64,000 bases of DNA from VAZQ01 sp963725065 (GCA_963725065.1 CAVRXD010000006.1:1-64000), one strand, 5' to 3'. Numbered from the stretch's first letter, positions 1-8,906 are shown. Numbers and translations: made by a program. Notes: a model not told the origin generated them from the sequence alone.

Positions 1-74
1 GGTGGGCGCTGCAGGGATTGAACCTGCGACCTCTCCCGTGTGAAGGGAACGCTCTCCCGCTGAGCTAAGCGCCC
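1..74 (-). tRNA. tRNA-Val (anticodon CAC), 3' end at window edge
   Basis: Read on the minus strand, the sequence folds as a full cloverleaf. The acceptor stem is GGGCGCT/AGCGCCC, the D arm GCTC...GAGC, the anticodon stem TTCCC/GGGAG closes the loop TTCACAC, and the T arm is GCAGG-TTCAATC-CCTGC. The loop gives anticodon CAC, which reads the valine codon GUG. After discriminator A the sequence continues CC, so a genomically encoded CCA tail is likely, with its last base just outside the window. Confidence 0.95.
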
Positions 75-111
75 GCACCGAGGCCAGCATTTAAGGCAGC
101 TACGGACAGTG

Positions 112-1509
112 TCAAGCGAGGCGAGCCTGGGCGACAGTCCGCCGGGGCTGTGAAACCGACCTGCCGCCCGTCTGGAAGCGATCAGGACCTAACGGCGTTG
201 CTGGGCGTTGCGCGCGGGGCCGCGGGCCGGTTCGGAAGCGCCAGCAGCGCGCGGCGCCCCGCCTTGCAATGTGCGAATGCGGTCCGCGAGCGTGTCCTTG
301 GATTCTGCCGGTGCGCGGCGTCCTGGCCGTGGGTGCTCCGTTCGCCCCGCTCGCGGCCGGGCGGCCGGCGTCGCCATCGAGGATCGCAGCGATAGGCGAG
401 TCAGGCCCTTCCAGCGTAGCGGTGAGCCGGGCGACCTCGGCCGCAACGTCGTTGATGCTTTCGCGTAGCACCGCGTTTTCCTTGCGCACGTTCGCGCCGC
501 CGCTCTCCGCGTCGCGCCTCATCGCCGCGATGTCGCGCTGCAGCTTGGCGCGTTCGTCCTGGGACCGCTTGAGCTCACTTTCGATCAACGACTTCTCTGT
601 GGTCACGGTATCGATCGCAACGCGATAGCGACCTTCCGTTTCGGTCAGCTGAGCGCGAAGCGCGGCCTCGCTCTCGCGCGCGCTCATCGCTTCGGTGCGC
701 AGGCGGTCGGACGCGTTCTCGTAGTCGGTCAGGAACCGCGCCTGCTCCTCGAGCTGGGTGCCGAACTCCTGGACGCGGCGCCCCAGAGCGTCCGCCTGCG
801 CGGTCTGCGCGACGAGCTGACGCTCGAGTTCGCCGGCGCGGGCGCCCAGCTGCTCCGCCCGGCCGCGCTCCGCGGTGAGCTGTTGTCGCACCGCCTCGAC
901 CTCGGCGGTCTTGTTGCTCAGGCGCTCGCGCAATTCCTTGTTCTCTTTGTCGTAGCCGCCGACGTGGTCGTGCAGGAGCGCGGCCTGTGCCTGTACGGCC
1001 GCAAGCTCGGCGCGCTGGGTATCGGACGAGAGTGAGCTCTGCTTGAAATTGGCGGCGATCCGGGCGAGTTCGGCCCGCGTGCTTGCCAGCGCGCCTTCGG
1101 TCTCCTGCAATACGCCGGTTCTGGCCGCGAGCTCGTTCTCGAGCGCGCGGACCTCGTCCCCCAGCTGTCCTTCCTTGGCTTCGAGCGCCAGCAGCGCCGC
1201 GGTCTTTTCGCCGAGCTCGAACTTGAGCCGGCCGATCGCATCGCTCTTCCGACCGATCTCGGCAGCCTGGCTGGTGGTCTTCGCCTTCATCTGCTCGACG
1301 TTCATCTCGAGCCGGCTCATGGCCATGGCGAATTCGGCGCGCAGCTGATCCTTGTCAGCCTGGATTTCCGCCCGCGAAATCGGGGTCAGCGCTTCCAGGC
1401 GACGCATGGTCAGGCGCACCGCGCGCGCATGCACCAGCGGGATGACGCCGATGACGAGCAACCCCGCGATCAGGAACCCGATCCCGATATACATGACCGG
1501 TTCGATCAT
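112..1509 (-). CDS. Membrane-anchored coiled-coil protein, C-terminus probably frameshifted
   Basis: The ATG at 1509 is preceded by a strong AGGAGGG. Residues 5-27 form one hydrophobic helix. Residues 30 to about 350 are almost entirely Glu/Lys/Arg/Ala/Gln heptad-type coiled coil, so the protein is likely a single-pass inner-membrane protein with a long cytoplasmic rod. It matches a conserved hypothetical family of Rhizobiales with no assigned function. After about residue 380 the reading frame turns into Arg-rich low-complexity sequence. A neighbouring frame (stop at 189) instead encodes the segment LADRIRTLQ, which resembles the usual end of this family as I remember it. A one-base indel near 290-345 is therefore suspected, and the true end may be 189. 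The function is unknown. Confidence 0.8.
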   Translation of the reverse strand: MIEPVMYIGIGFLIAGLLVIGVIPLVHARAVRLTMRRLEALTPISRAEIQADKDQLRAEFAMAMSRLEMNVEQMKAKTTSQAAEIGRKSDAIGRLKFELGEKTAALLALEAKEGQLGDEVRALENELAARTGVLQETEGALASTRAELARIAANFKQSSLSSDTQRAELAAVQAQAALLHDHVGGYDKENKELRERLSNKTAEVEAVRQQLTAERGRAEQLGARAGELERQLVAQTAQADALGRRVQEFGTQLEEQARFLTDYENASDRLRTEAMSARESEAALRAQLTETEGRYRVAIDTVTTEKSLIESELKRSQDERAKLQRDIAAMRRDAESGGANVRKENAVLRESINDVAAEVARLTATLEGPDSPIAAILDGDAGRPAASGANGAPTARTPRTGRIQGHARGPHSHIARRGAARCWRFRTGPRPRAQRPATPLGPDRFQTGGRSVSQPRRTVAQARLA

Positions 1510-1702
1510 GAGCCCTCCTGAACCACCTCAGCCGTATCTCGACAGAATGGCACGCCCGGCCGGACGCTTCCAGCATCGCCGGACCCTAATCTAAACCAGT
1601 GCGAGCATGATAGCAGCGCCACACGTCGCGGGCGCTCGGCGGCATGTCCCGGTCCGGCCGCGGGGTCGACCGGTAACCGTTGGTTTAGACCGGAAAGCGG
1701 GC

Positions 1703-2398
1703 TCAGAACGGGTTCCAGGTCGCCGTCGGCGTGAACTTCACATAGCCCACATTGGCGCCCAGTCGCAGGCCCACGCCGGTGCGGATCGGAACGACGACGA
1801 TGTTGCTGGCGGTCAAGGCCGTCATCCCCAATCCCCCGACGAAATAGGCCGAACCGTCGATACCGGCGAAACGCTGGTACACGGCTTCGGTGGCCGGGAG
1901 GTTGTAGATGAGCATCATCGTGCGTGCGCCTTCGCCACCGAAATCCCAGCCGAGCGAAGGACCTTGCCAGAAGACCCTGAGGTCGCCGGCATTCTTGGTG
2001 TAGAGGACCCCTTCGCCGTAGCGCAGTCCGGCGACCAGGGCGCCGCCGGCTTCCTGGCCGAGCACATACCCGTTGGGCAGCCCCCATTGGCTCCCGGCCT
2101 TTTCGACAAGTTGCGCCAAGCCTCGCGAGACGCTGCCGAAGAACCGGTGACCCGCGTCGAGAACTTCATTCGAGGAGTAGTGCTGGCTCTGGGGGCTGGG
2201 TCTGGCCTGCGGCGGAGGATTTCCCTGCGGCGGAGGATAATTCGGGGGCGGATTGCCCTGCTGCGGAGGATAGTTCGGGGGCGGCGGACCGCCCTGGGGA
2301 TTGCCCTCGGGCGGCGGGTTGGCCTGGGCCGCCACCTGTCCGGTTCCCACGCCGATAAGGAGAAGGAAGAGTGCGATGGTCCGTGTCACGGGGCGCAT
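1703..2398 (-). CDS. eipA: EipA-like periplasmic envelope-integrity protein (DUF1134)
   Basis: 231 residues. A Sec signal peptide occupies residues 1-25 (cleavage near VAAQA), followed by a Pro/Asn/Gly-rich linker at about 26-72 and then a globular DUF1134 domain. That domain is recognisable from the segments GLPNGYVLGQEAGGAL, LGWDFGGEGAR and GLRLGANVGYVKF. In Brucella, EipA is a soluble periplasmic beta-barrel protein needed for cell-envelope integrity. The start has a clean AGGAG 8 bases upstream. The linker is made of near-repeats of GNPPPNYPPPQ that are also visible in the DNA (about 2205-2300). It stands alone between the coiled-coil protein and cysQ. The family assignment is strong; the role here is inferred. 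Confidence 0.88.
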   Translation of the reverse strand: MRPVTRTIALFLLLIGVGTGQVAAQANPPPEGNPQGGPPPPNYPPQQGNPPPNYPPPQGNPPPQARPSPQSQHYSSNEVLDAGHRFFGSVSRGLAQLVEKAGSQWGLPNGYVLGQEAGGALVAGLRYGEGVLYTKNAGDLRVFWQGPSLGWDFGGEGARTMMLIYNLPATEAVYQRFAGIDGSAYFVGGLGMTALTASNIVVVPIRTGVGLRLGANVGYVKFTPTATWNPF

Positions 2399-2605
2399 CG
2401 AGTGCTCCTAAGATCGAGAGGTAACTCCGCTGGACCCGCTATGGGCGGGATACCGCTGGCGGCCAACCGCAACCGACTCGCCGCATCATCGGCAACACTA
2501 TGACCGCAGCGGGGCTAACGAAGTCTTAGGCCTCGTTCCGGCCGGCGTTTTGCCCCTGGCGCAGCGGAACATCCGGCGAGACCCGCCCGCTCAGGCCGGC
2601 CGTCT

Positions 2606-3445
2606 TCAGACCCCGAGGGCCTTTGGCAACGACGGGTCGCCCCAGGCTACGAAAGCCGGGACACGAAAGTTCTCGGCCTTTCGTCCGTAAGGCAAGGGCA
2701 TTCCCTCGGGCGTGATCACTGCGCCGCCTGCGGCCGCCAACACCGCGTGGCCCGCCGCAACATCCCACTCGCAGGTGGTCGAAAGGCGCGGATAGACGTC
2801 GGCGCCTCCTTCGGCGATGTGACAGAATTTGAACGCTGACCCGCATGCGCGGCGATCGGCGATCGGCAGCCGCGCGAGGAATGTCTCGGATTGGGGGTCG
2901 AGATGCGAGCGGCTGACCATCGCGACGAGTTCCGCGCGCGGGGCGGTTCGGGTGTGAATGGCTATGCGTTCCTGCGCGGCACTTGCGGGCGCGCCCGGCG
3001 ACAGGCGCAGCCGCTCGGCGCCTTCGCCCTCGATCCCGCGCCACAGCACGCCCCTCGCCGGGGCGGCGACGATGCCGAGACGGGGACGTCCACCGCTGAC
3101 GATCGCAACGTTGACGGTGAATTCGTCCCGCCCGGCCAACAGTTCACGGGTGCCGTCGAGGGGGTCCACCAGCACGAAGCTCGCGGCGATGCTGGCCGGC
3201 GGTGCGCGGCCCACGGCCTCTTCCGACACGACGCATGCACCGGGAAGCAGGCGGGCAAGGCCTTCGAGGATCACGGCTTCGCCGGCGTGGTCAGCGGCGG
3301 TCACCGGAGAATGGTCGGCCTTGGTCCGCGCATTGAGCGAGTGCGTGCAGGCGTCAAGAATAGCGGCTGACGCCATCGAGACGATGGTGGTGAGCTCGTC
3401 GAGCAGCCGGACGTCCAACGTTATGATGTCGCCGTCGCGCGGCAA
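2606..3445 (-). CDS. cysQ: 3'(2'),5'-bisphosphate nucleotidase CysQ
   Basis: 279-residue inositol-monophosphatase-fold enzyme that hydrolyses 3'-phosphoadenosine 5'-phosphate to AMP, removing the by-product of sulfate assimilation. The metal-binding signatures are intact: E75/E76 in VSEEA, DPLDGTRE with D94 and D97, and the C-terminal CEWDVAAGHAVL. The length is typical. The start is probably TTG at 3445, preceded by GGGAG about 9 bases upstream; no ATG fits better without losing conserved N-terminal helix. Its 5' side faces chpT, and the divergent gap of about 230 bp contains a 16-bp tandem repeat array. Confidence 0.93.
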   Translation of the reverse strand: MPRDGDIITLDVRLLDELTTIVSMASAAILDACTHSLNARTKADHSPVTAADHAGEAVILEGLARLLPGACVVSEEAVGRAPPASIAASFVLVDPLDGTRELLAGRDEFTVNVAIVSGGRPRLGIVAAPARGVLWRGIEGEGAERLRLSPGAPASAAQERIAIHTRTAPRAELVAMVSRSHLDPQSETFLARLPIADRRACGSAFKFCHIAEGGADVYPRLSTTCEWDVAAGHAVLAAAGGAVITPEGMPLPYGRKAENFRVPAFVAWGDPSLPKALGV

Positions 3446-3461
3446 GGCTGGCTGCTCCCAT

Positions 3462-3572
3462 TGGTCCTGCAGGTTCGAGGCTTGTCAGCTCGAATCCTGT
3501 AGGGTCCGAATCTTGTAGGATCCGAATCTTGTAAGGTCTTAGTCTTGTAGGGTCTTGGCCTTGGCAGGTCGA
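3462..3572. repeat. Tandem array of about seven 16-bp units
   Basis: Four well-conserved consecutive 16-mers begin at 3493, 3509, 3525 and 3541 (consensus AATCTTGTAGGGTCCG, 1-5 mismatches each). Decayed copies flank them at 3462-3477, 3478-3492 (15 bp) and 3557-3572. The array fills roughly half of the divergent cysQ-chpT intergenic region and is seen directly in the sequence. Its role is unknown. Confidence 0.85.
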
Positions 3573-3675
3573 GCGGCAGCGGTGTATCACACCGGCCCAC
3601 CGCTGCCATGTCCGAATCGTCCTCGAGCACCCACGGTTCCGTTTGTCAGACGCCCGCCCACCGGAGACGTCCTCC

Positions 3676-4317
3676 ATGTCCGTAGCCGTCGCTCTCGACG
3701 CTCTCGACCTTGCCGCGCTCCTGTGCTCCCGCGTCTGCCACGATCTGATCAGCCCGGCTGGCGCCATCGTCAACGGGCTCGAAGTGCTGGAGGAGAAAGA
3801 CAGCGACGAAGAGACCAAGACCTTTGCGCTCGACCTCATCAAGCGGAGCGCGCGGACGGCCTCGGCGCGTCTGCAATTCTGCCGCCTCGCCTTCGGCGCG
3901 GCGGGCTCGGCCAGCGCCCAGATCGACCTCGGCAACGCGCAGGTCATGGCGCGCGGCTTCATCGAGGATGACAAGACCAAGCTGACCTGGAATCTGCCCC
4001 ACGTGCTGTTGCCAAAAAATCGGGTCAAGCTGCTGCTGAACATGCTCATCATCGCGGGGCAGACGATCCCGCGCGGCGGCGCCCTCACGGTCGACCCGAT
4101 CGGTGGGGGCGAGACCATGGGCTTCCGCATCTCCGCGTCCGGGCTCAACGCCCGCATCCCGCATGCCGTGCCGGCTCTGCTCGAGGGCACATCCGAGAAC
4201 GGATCGATCGATGCGCATGCGGTCCAGCCGTACTATGCCGGCCTGCTCGCCCGTGCCTGCGGACTCAGGGTCAGCCTCACCGCCGAGGGCGATGCCATCA
4301 TCGTCGCGACCGTCTGA
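3676..4317 (+). CDS. chpT: Histidine phosphotransferase ChpT
   Basis: 213 residues. The N-terminal helix carries the phospho-accepting H22 in the motif CHDLISPAGAIVNGLE, followed by the second helix of the DHp-like bundle and a degenerate ATPase-like C-terminal domain, as in Caulobacter and Brucella ChpT. ChpT relays phosphate from the hybrid kinase CckA to CtrA (directly) and CpdR. The ATG at 3676 with GGAG nine bases upstream is preferred over an in-frame TTG at 3643. The ctrA gene lies 3.4 kb downstream on the other strand. No CckA is visible in the window. Confidence 0.93.
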   Translation: MSVAVALDALDLAALLCSRVCHDLISPAGAIVNGLEVLEEKDSDEETKTFALDLIKRSARTASARLQFCRLAFGAAGSASAQIDLGNAQVMARGFIEDDKTKLTWNLPHVLLPKNRVKLLLNMLIIAGQTIPRGGALTVDPIGGGETMGFRISASGLNARIPHAVPALLEGTSENGSIDAHAVQPYYAGLLARACGLRVSLTAEGDAIIVATV

Positions 4318-4330
4318 CGCTCCCGCAGGT

Positions 4331-5500
4331 TCAATCCCGCCGCACCAGCTTGTCCTCGAACCAGTCCCACATGGTGGCGCAGCCGAGGGTCAGGTAGTCG
4401 CGCTGGCAGTGCTGCGCGCCGCCCTCGTCACTGGTGAAGACCCGCAGAGTCTTGTCCTGCGAACCGCAGGCGTCGTAGAGCGCCTGTGCATCCGCGAGGG
4501 GAATCTGCTCGTCGTCTGCGCCGTGCACGACCAGGAATGGGCACCGCATTTTCTGCACGACGCCGTCGAGCTTGAACGGTTCGAGCCGCTTCAGCGCCTC
4601 CTCGAGGGTTGGGGCGCCCACGATCCACATGATGTGGTGGCCCGGCACGGAGAGCGACGCCTTGAACTGCGCCTCGACCCGCCGCTTCCACACGGCGTGA
4701 TAGTCCCAGATCGCGCCCCAGGCGATGCAGGCGGCAAATCGCGGTTCGAGCGCGGCGCAGCGCGGCGCATAGTAGCCGCCAAGACTGATCGCGACGATGC
4801 CGATCTTCTTCGGATCGACGTCCGCGCGCCGCTCCAGGAAATCGATGCAGGCGCTGCCCGCCTTCTCGTAGTCGTGGCGCAGGACGAGGCCGCGAAAACG
4901 GATCGCCTCGCCGGTGCCGGGCCCATCCATCACCAGCACCGAGATGCCGCGTTTGATCAGGTCCGGCACGCCGGCGACGTATTGGATTTCCTTGGTGACG
5001 TCGAGACCGTCGAAGAAGACAACGCACGGTGTTCGCGCCGACTTCGCATTCCGGGCATGAACGAAATATCCCGGCAGGTGGGTGCCTTCGAACGGCACCT
5101 CGACGATCTCGATCTTGACGTCGGTGAGCCCGGCGAACTGGTGAAAGCAATCGACCGCGGTGCGATAGACGTCCAGCGCCTTCTTGTCCTTCGGCGTGCG
5201 AAAGCGCTCGCCCATCTGATAATAATGGCAGGCGCGCAAATAGAACGCGGCGGCGGAGACGGGATGATTCGACGCGCGGAAGCGCTCTGCATGTGCGCGC
5301 ACCTCGTCGGCGATCGTGGTGCAGGCGTCGAACCACGCGTCGTCGTCCTCGGCATCCTTGCCCTCCAGCAGGCGTCCAATCTTGTGCAACTCGCTGATGT
5401 CGGCGCCACCATAGCTTCCGCGCCCCAGCATGTTGACGAAGGCCGCCGACCAGCGATAGTTGCCGGGAAAGTACATGAAGTATTTGGGCGTCTTCGGCAT
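4331..5500 (-). CDS. Alpha/beta hydrolase (FrsA / DUF1100-like)
   Basis: 389-residue cytosolic hydrolase with a long helical N-terminal cap (about 1-120) and a C-terminal alpha/beta-hydrolase core. The nucleophile elbow is AISLGGYY (Ser near 239), the acid is in GADDEQ and the histidine in GAQHCQRD, so a complete Ser-Asp-His triad is present. The layout resembles esterases and C-C hydrolases such as 2,6-dihydroxypseudooxynicotine hydrolase. The substrate cannot be told. An ATG at 5500 is chosen; a GTG three codons upstream is also possible. It is convergent with chpT, with only 13 bp between the stops. Confidence 0.82.
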   Translation of the reverse strand: MPKTPKYFMYFPGNYRWSAAFVNMLGRGSYGGADISELHKIGRLLEGKDAEDDDAWFDACTTIADEVRAHAERFRASNHPVSAAAFYLRACHYYQMGERFRTPKDKKALDVYRTAVDCFHQFAGLTDVKIEIVEVPFEGTHLPGYFVHARNAKSARTPCVVFFDGLDVTKEIQYVAGVPDLIKRGISVLVMDGPGTGEAIRFRGLVLRHDYEKAGSACIDFLERRADVDPKKIGIVAISLGGYYAPRCAALEPRFAACIAWGAIWDYHAVWKRRVEAQFKASLSVPGHHIMWIVGAPTLEEALKRLEPFKLDGVVQKMRCPFLVVHGADDEQIPLADAQALYDACGSQDKTLRVFTSDEGGAQHCQRDYLTLGCATMWDWFEDKLVRRD

Positions 5501-5584
5501 GGACCTCACCTAGCTTTGGCGTCGTTTCTCTGGCGCGAGTGACCCGGTCGCGACGGGCGCGAATGCCGGGCGCAGCCCGGCCGA

Positions 5585-6418
5585 TCAATCCCAGGCGGGC
5601 GCACGGCCGGCGGGGTCGGCAATCCTGCCGTCCGGCCGCTTGCGCGCGGCGATCCGCTTCATCTCGTCCTCGGTCAGGGCAAAGCCGAATACGTCGAGGT
5701 TCTCGGCCATCCGCTTGGCGTTCGACGACCGCGGGATCGGGATGACGCTGCCCTGCTGGATCAGCCAGCGCAGTGCGACCTGCGCCAGCGTCCATCCCTT
5801 GTGAGCGGCGATGTCGGCGAGCACCGGGTCGCGCAACAGGCGTCCGCGGCCGAGCGGGCAATATGCGGTGAAGATCAGACCGCGTTGGCGGCACGCCTCC
5901 ACCAGCTTGGTCTGGTCGAGATGGGCGTGATACTCGGCTTGGAGCGTCACCAGCGGCTCCGGGCAAAGCCGGATCGCTTCATCGAGCAGCGCGATATTGA
6001 AGTTCGCGACGCCGATATGGCGCGCAAGGCCCTCTCGCTTTGCCTTGGCGAGCGCGGCGATCGGCTCGTTGAGCGCAATCTCCGGGTTGGGCCAATGCAC
6101 GAGCAGGAGATCGACGAAATCGACGCCGAGATTCTCGAGGCTTTCGTCCACCGAACGCGCGAAGTCGTCGGTGCGCAGATATTCGTGCGACACCTTGGTG
6201 GTCAGGAAAATCTCGTCGCGCCCCACGCCGGAGGCGCGGATGCCCTCGCCGACGCCGCGCTCGGTACCGTATTTCCAGGCGGTGTCGATATGGCGGTAGC
6301 CGAGCTTGAGCGCGGTTGCGACGACCTCGCCGCAATCGCCCAGCGAGGAGGTGCCAAACCCGATCGCCGGTATCTCGGCGCCGTGTGCGGTCAATGTGGG
6401 GACGGAGTGTGGGGCCAT
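5585..6418 (-). CDS. Aldo/keto reductase
   Basis: 277 residues, an NADPH-dependent carbonyl reductase with an (alpha/beta)8 barrel. The catalytic tetrad is visible as D45 and Y50 (HIDTAWKYG), K75 (TTKV) and H108 (LVHWP). The NADPH-binding IPRSS motif lies near residue 228. It is close to the 2,5-diketo-gluconate reductase type. The reading frame stays open upstream but without homology; the ATG at 6418 begins the recognisable protein. It follows the homocysteine methyltransferase gene on the same strand with a 164-bp gap. Confidence 0.88.
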   Translation of the reverse strand: MAPHSVPTLTAHGAEIPAIGFGTSSLGDCGEVVATALKLGYRHIDTAWKYGTERGVGEGIRASGVGRDEIFLTTKVSHEYLRTDDFARSVDESLENLGVDFVDLLLVHWPNPEIALNEPIAALAKAKREGLARHIGVANFNIALLDEAIRLCPEPLVTLQAEYHAHLDQTKLVEACRQRGLIFTAYCPLGRGRLLRDPVLADIAAHKGWTLAQVALRWLIQQGSVIPIPRSSNAKRMAENLDVFGFALTEDEMKRIAARKRPDGRIADPAGRAPAWD

Positions 6419-6582
6419 CGGCAGGACCGGGAGGGGGCGGGGCGGAAGTGTGGGGGAGCGCACTGTACGATCCGCACGCCGAGGGTCAATCGGCCTCGCG
6501 CCGGGAAATGCTGCAGCGCCCGAGCCCGGGCGATGCGCGGCGGCGTCCGCCGTCGGCTTCGCTCGAAGCGGTGCGCGAACCG

Positions 6583-7551
6583 CTATGGCGCCGCGCGCGT
6601 CGGCGCGTCTGCCCCGACGCAGGCCAGGCAAATCTGCTCGACGTGACGATGGTCGGTCCCGCAGCAGCCGCCGAGCACGTTGAGATGACTGAATCTGTGA
6701 CGCAGCGTCCGGTATTGCCGACCGAGCTCGGCCGGATCGCCCGCGTCCAGATCCTTGGCCTGGTCGAGCTCGGCGTGACTGCGCTGCGAGGCGTTGGCGC
6801 GAATCCCGCGCAGGCGCTGCACCCAATCCGCCCCGACCGGCAATGCGGACTCGAAGTGAGTGGGATGCGCGCAGTTGATCATGTAATAAGCCGGCGCGCG
6901 CCGCGTTGCGGCGTCGACCGCTCCGATCGCATCCTCCAGGCTCTGTCCGGTCGGGAGGCTGCCATCGGTCTCGAGCGTGAATGAAATGGCGACCGGCATG
7001 CCCGCAGCCACCGCGGCGCGGGTGATGCCGATGGCCTCGTTGGCGTTGGTCATGGTGATCGCGGTCACCATGTCGGCTTGGGTTTCGCTGAAAGTCGCGA
7101 TCTGGCTGGCGTGATAGGCTTCGGCTTGGGCCACGTTCATCAGGCGGCCGGGATCGTAACCGTCTCCACGCGGCCCGACGCACCCGCTAATGACCATCGG
7201 CGCATCCTTGGTCTGGTGCGCGTCGCGCAGCTCGACCATCAGGTCGATCGACCTGCGATTGACGTCGGCGAGCGCCGCGGCCGAATAGCCGAGCTTGTCG
7301 CCCCAGTCCGGGCTCGCCCGCCAAGTCGGGCTTTCAAAAATAAAACCGAGGCCATGCGCGGCCGCGATCGAGAGATAGCTGCGATAATACGCAAGCAACG
7401 CGTTGCGGCCATGCTCGCTGTTGATCAGATCGAAGGCCGCGAAATACGGCAGCTCATGACCCTCGAGAAAGATGAGCGTGGTCTCGAGCCCGCCGTCGGT
7501 GAGAAACAGGCGGTCCTCGCGTTGCGGCAATTCGGTGCGATGCCTGGCCAT
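6583..7551 (-). CDS. Homocysteine S-methyltransferase family protein
   Basis: 322 residues of Pfam-type S-methyl_trans, related to MmuM and betaine-homocysteine methyltransferase. The protein starts with TDGGLETTLIF and carries the zinc-binding cysteines as NCAHP near residue 225 and GGCCGTD near 300. It probably transfers a methyl group from S-methylmethionine or betaine to homocysteine; the donor cannot be decided. The ATG at 7551 has GGAG 9 bases upstream. An open extension beyond it lacks family similarity. Downstream on the same strand is the aldo/keto reductase. Confidence 0.88.
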   Translation of the reverse strand: MARHRTELPQREDRLFLTDGGLETTLIFLEGHELPYFAAFDLINSEHGRNALLAYYRSYLSIAAAHGLGFIFESPTWRASPDWGDKLGYSAAALADVNRRSIDLMVELRDAHQTKDAPMVISGCVGPRGDGYDPGRLMNVAQAEAYHASQIATFSETQADMVTAITMTNANEAIGITRAAVAAGMPVAISFTLETDGSLPTGQSLEDAIGAVDAATRRAPAYYMINCAHPTHFESALPVGADWVQRLRGIRANASQRSHAELDQAKDLDAGDPAELGRQYRTLRHRFSHLNVLGGCCGTDHRHVEQICLACVGADAPTRAAP

Positions 7552-7652
7552 GGCGCGCTCTCCATGTGACGCGGCGCCGGACCATACGCATGGCGCATGC
7601 ACGCGCAACGCGACACATGGTCCGCTTGCCCTGTCGATCCGATGATCGGGCC

Positions 7653-7686
7653 AAAACGCAAAAACCCCGCCGGTGCCGGCGGGGTT
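7653..7686 (-). terminator. Rho-independent terminator of ctrA
   Basis: On the minus strand an 11-bp GC-rich perfect stem (AACCCCGCCGG / CCGGCGGGGTT, plus strand 7663-7686) is followed by TTTTTGCGTTTT. It lies 47 bp after the ctrA stop codon and before the methyltransferase gene. It should end ctrA transcription and isolate the downstream minus-strand genes. Confidence 0.85.
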
Positions 7687-7732
7687 CTGGATCGATCGCG
7701 GGGAAGGAAGCGGCCGGTCTCTGCCGCCTGCG

Positions 7733-8434
7733 TCAGGCGGGGATCCGGGCCTCTTCATCCGACGGCTCGCGCAGCACGTAGCCGCGGCCCCACACCGTCT
7801 CGATGTAGTTCTTGCCGTTCGAGGCATTGGCAAGCTTCTTGCGCAGCTTGCAGATGAACACGTCGATGATCTTGAGCTCCGGCTCGTCCATGCCGCCGTA
7901 GAGGTGGTTGAGGAACATTTCCTTGGTCAGCGTCGTGCCCTTGCGCAGGCTCAGGAGCTCCAGCATCTGGTACTCCTTGCCGGTGAGGTGCACGCGCGCC
8001 CCGTTCACTTCCACCGTCTTGGTGTCGAGGTTGACCACGAGGTCGGCGGTCTGGATCACCGACTGGGCGTGACCCTTGGAGCGGCGCACGATGGCGTGGA
8101 TGCGCGCGATCAGTTCGTCCTTGTGGAAGGGCTTGGTCATATAGTCGTCGGCGCCGAAGCCGAGACCCCTGACCTTGTCCTCGATCCCGGCCAGGCCGGT
8201 GAGGATGAGAATGGGCGTCTTCACCTTGGAGACCCGCAGCGACCGCAGCACCTCGAACCCGGACATGTCCGGCAGGTTCAGGTCGAGCATGATGATGTCG
8301 TAGTCGTAGAGTTTGCCGAGATCGACACCCTCTTCCCCGAGATCGGTGGTGTAGACGTTGAAGTTCTCGGACTTCAGCATCAGCTCAATGGATTGAGCGG
8401 TGGCGCTGTCGTCCTCAATCAGCAATACGCGCAT
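7733..8434 (-). CDS. ctrA: Cell-cycle response regulator CtrA
   Basis: 233 residues. The receiver domain (1-120) has the acidic pocket E7/D8/D9, phospho-acceptor D51 (IIMLDLNLPD), T in LILTG and K in TKPF. The OmpR-type winged-helix domain (about 130-225) contains TGKEYQMLELL and KIIDVFICKLRKKL. CtrA is the essential alphaproteobacterial master regulator that controls replication, division and motility and binds TTAA-N7-TTAA. It is transcribed towards a strong terminator. The 5' side opens on an unusually long 818-bp gap before fliJ. Phosphate should arrive through ChpT, encoded nearby. Confidence 0.97.
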   Translation of the reverse strand: MRVLLIEDDSATAQSIELMLKSENFNVYTTDLGEEGVDLGKLYDYDIIMLDLNLPDMSGFEVLRSLRVSKVKTPILILTGLAGIEDKVRGLGFGADDYMTKPFHKDELIARIHAIVRRSKGHAQSVIQTADLVVNLDTKTVEVNGARVHLTGKEYQMLELLSLRKGTTLTKEMFLNHLYGGMDEPELKIIDVFICKLRKKLANASNGKNYIETVWGRGYVLREPSDEEARIPA

Positions 8435-8906
8435 GCCAGTCCCCTTCCTCGCCGCCTCGGGCTCAGGTCGGCACGCCGCAGCGGCGGCCCTCGAAAACGC
8501 TTTGGGACAAACCGGGTCGAAGCACTAACGACGCGTGGTTAACAAAACCGCATCCAACACGCGCGCATACTTTCGGGAAATTCGGACGAATTGCCCTAAG
8601 ATATTGCACGGGAGCGGTTTTCTTTCCAAGCGTCATCTCATGTTCGACTTTAAGAGTTGGCTGTAATTACTCAGAAGACTCTGCCCCTCCGCCCCAGCCG
8701 GACGACGGGCCCCCTGCAGTCCCGCAACGGTGACCTAATGATTAACGACGCGGGTAAACACGAAGTTAAGAAAGTGCTCCGCGATCGGTGCAACGGCGCC
8801 GGTCTCGTGCCCCTTGCTGGTGTCCCGCTTGCGACGTTCGCAAACCCTCGCAGCATGTTCTGACGCGCGTGTCGAATTCCAAGAGACACTGGCGACCTTC
8901 ATGATT

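Noticed and set aside
8743..8760. A possible CtrA box TTAACGACGCGGGTAAA in the ctrA upstream region
   Set aside because: The right half is GGTA rather than TTAA at the N7 distance; only the left half fits.
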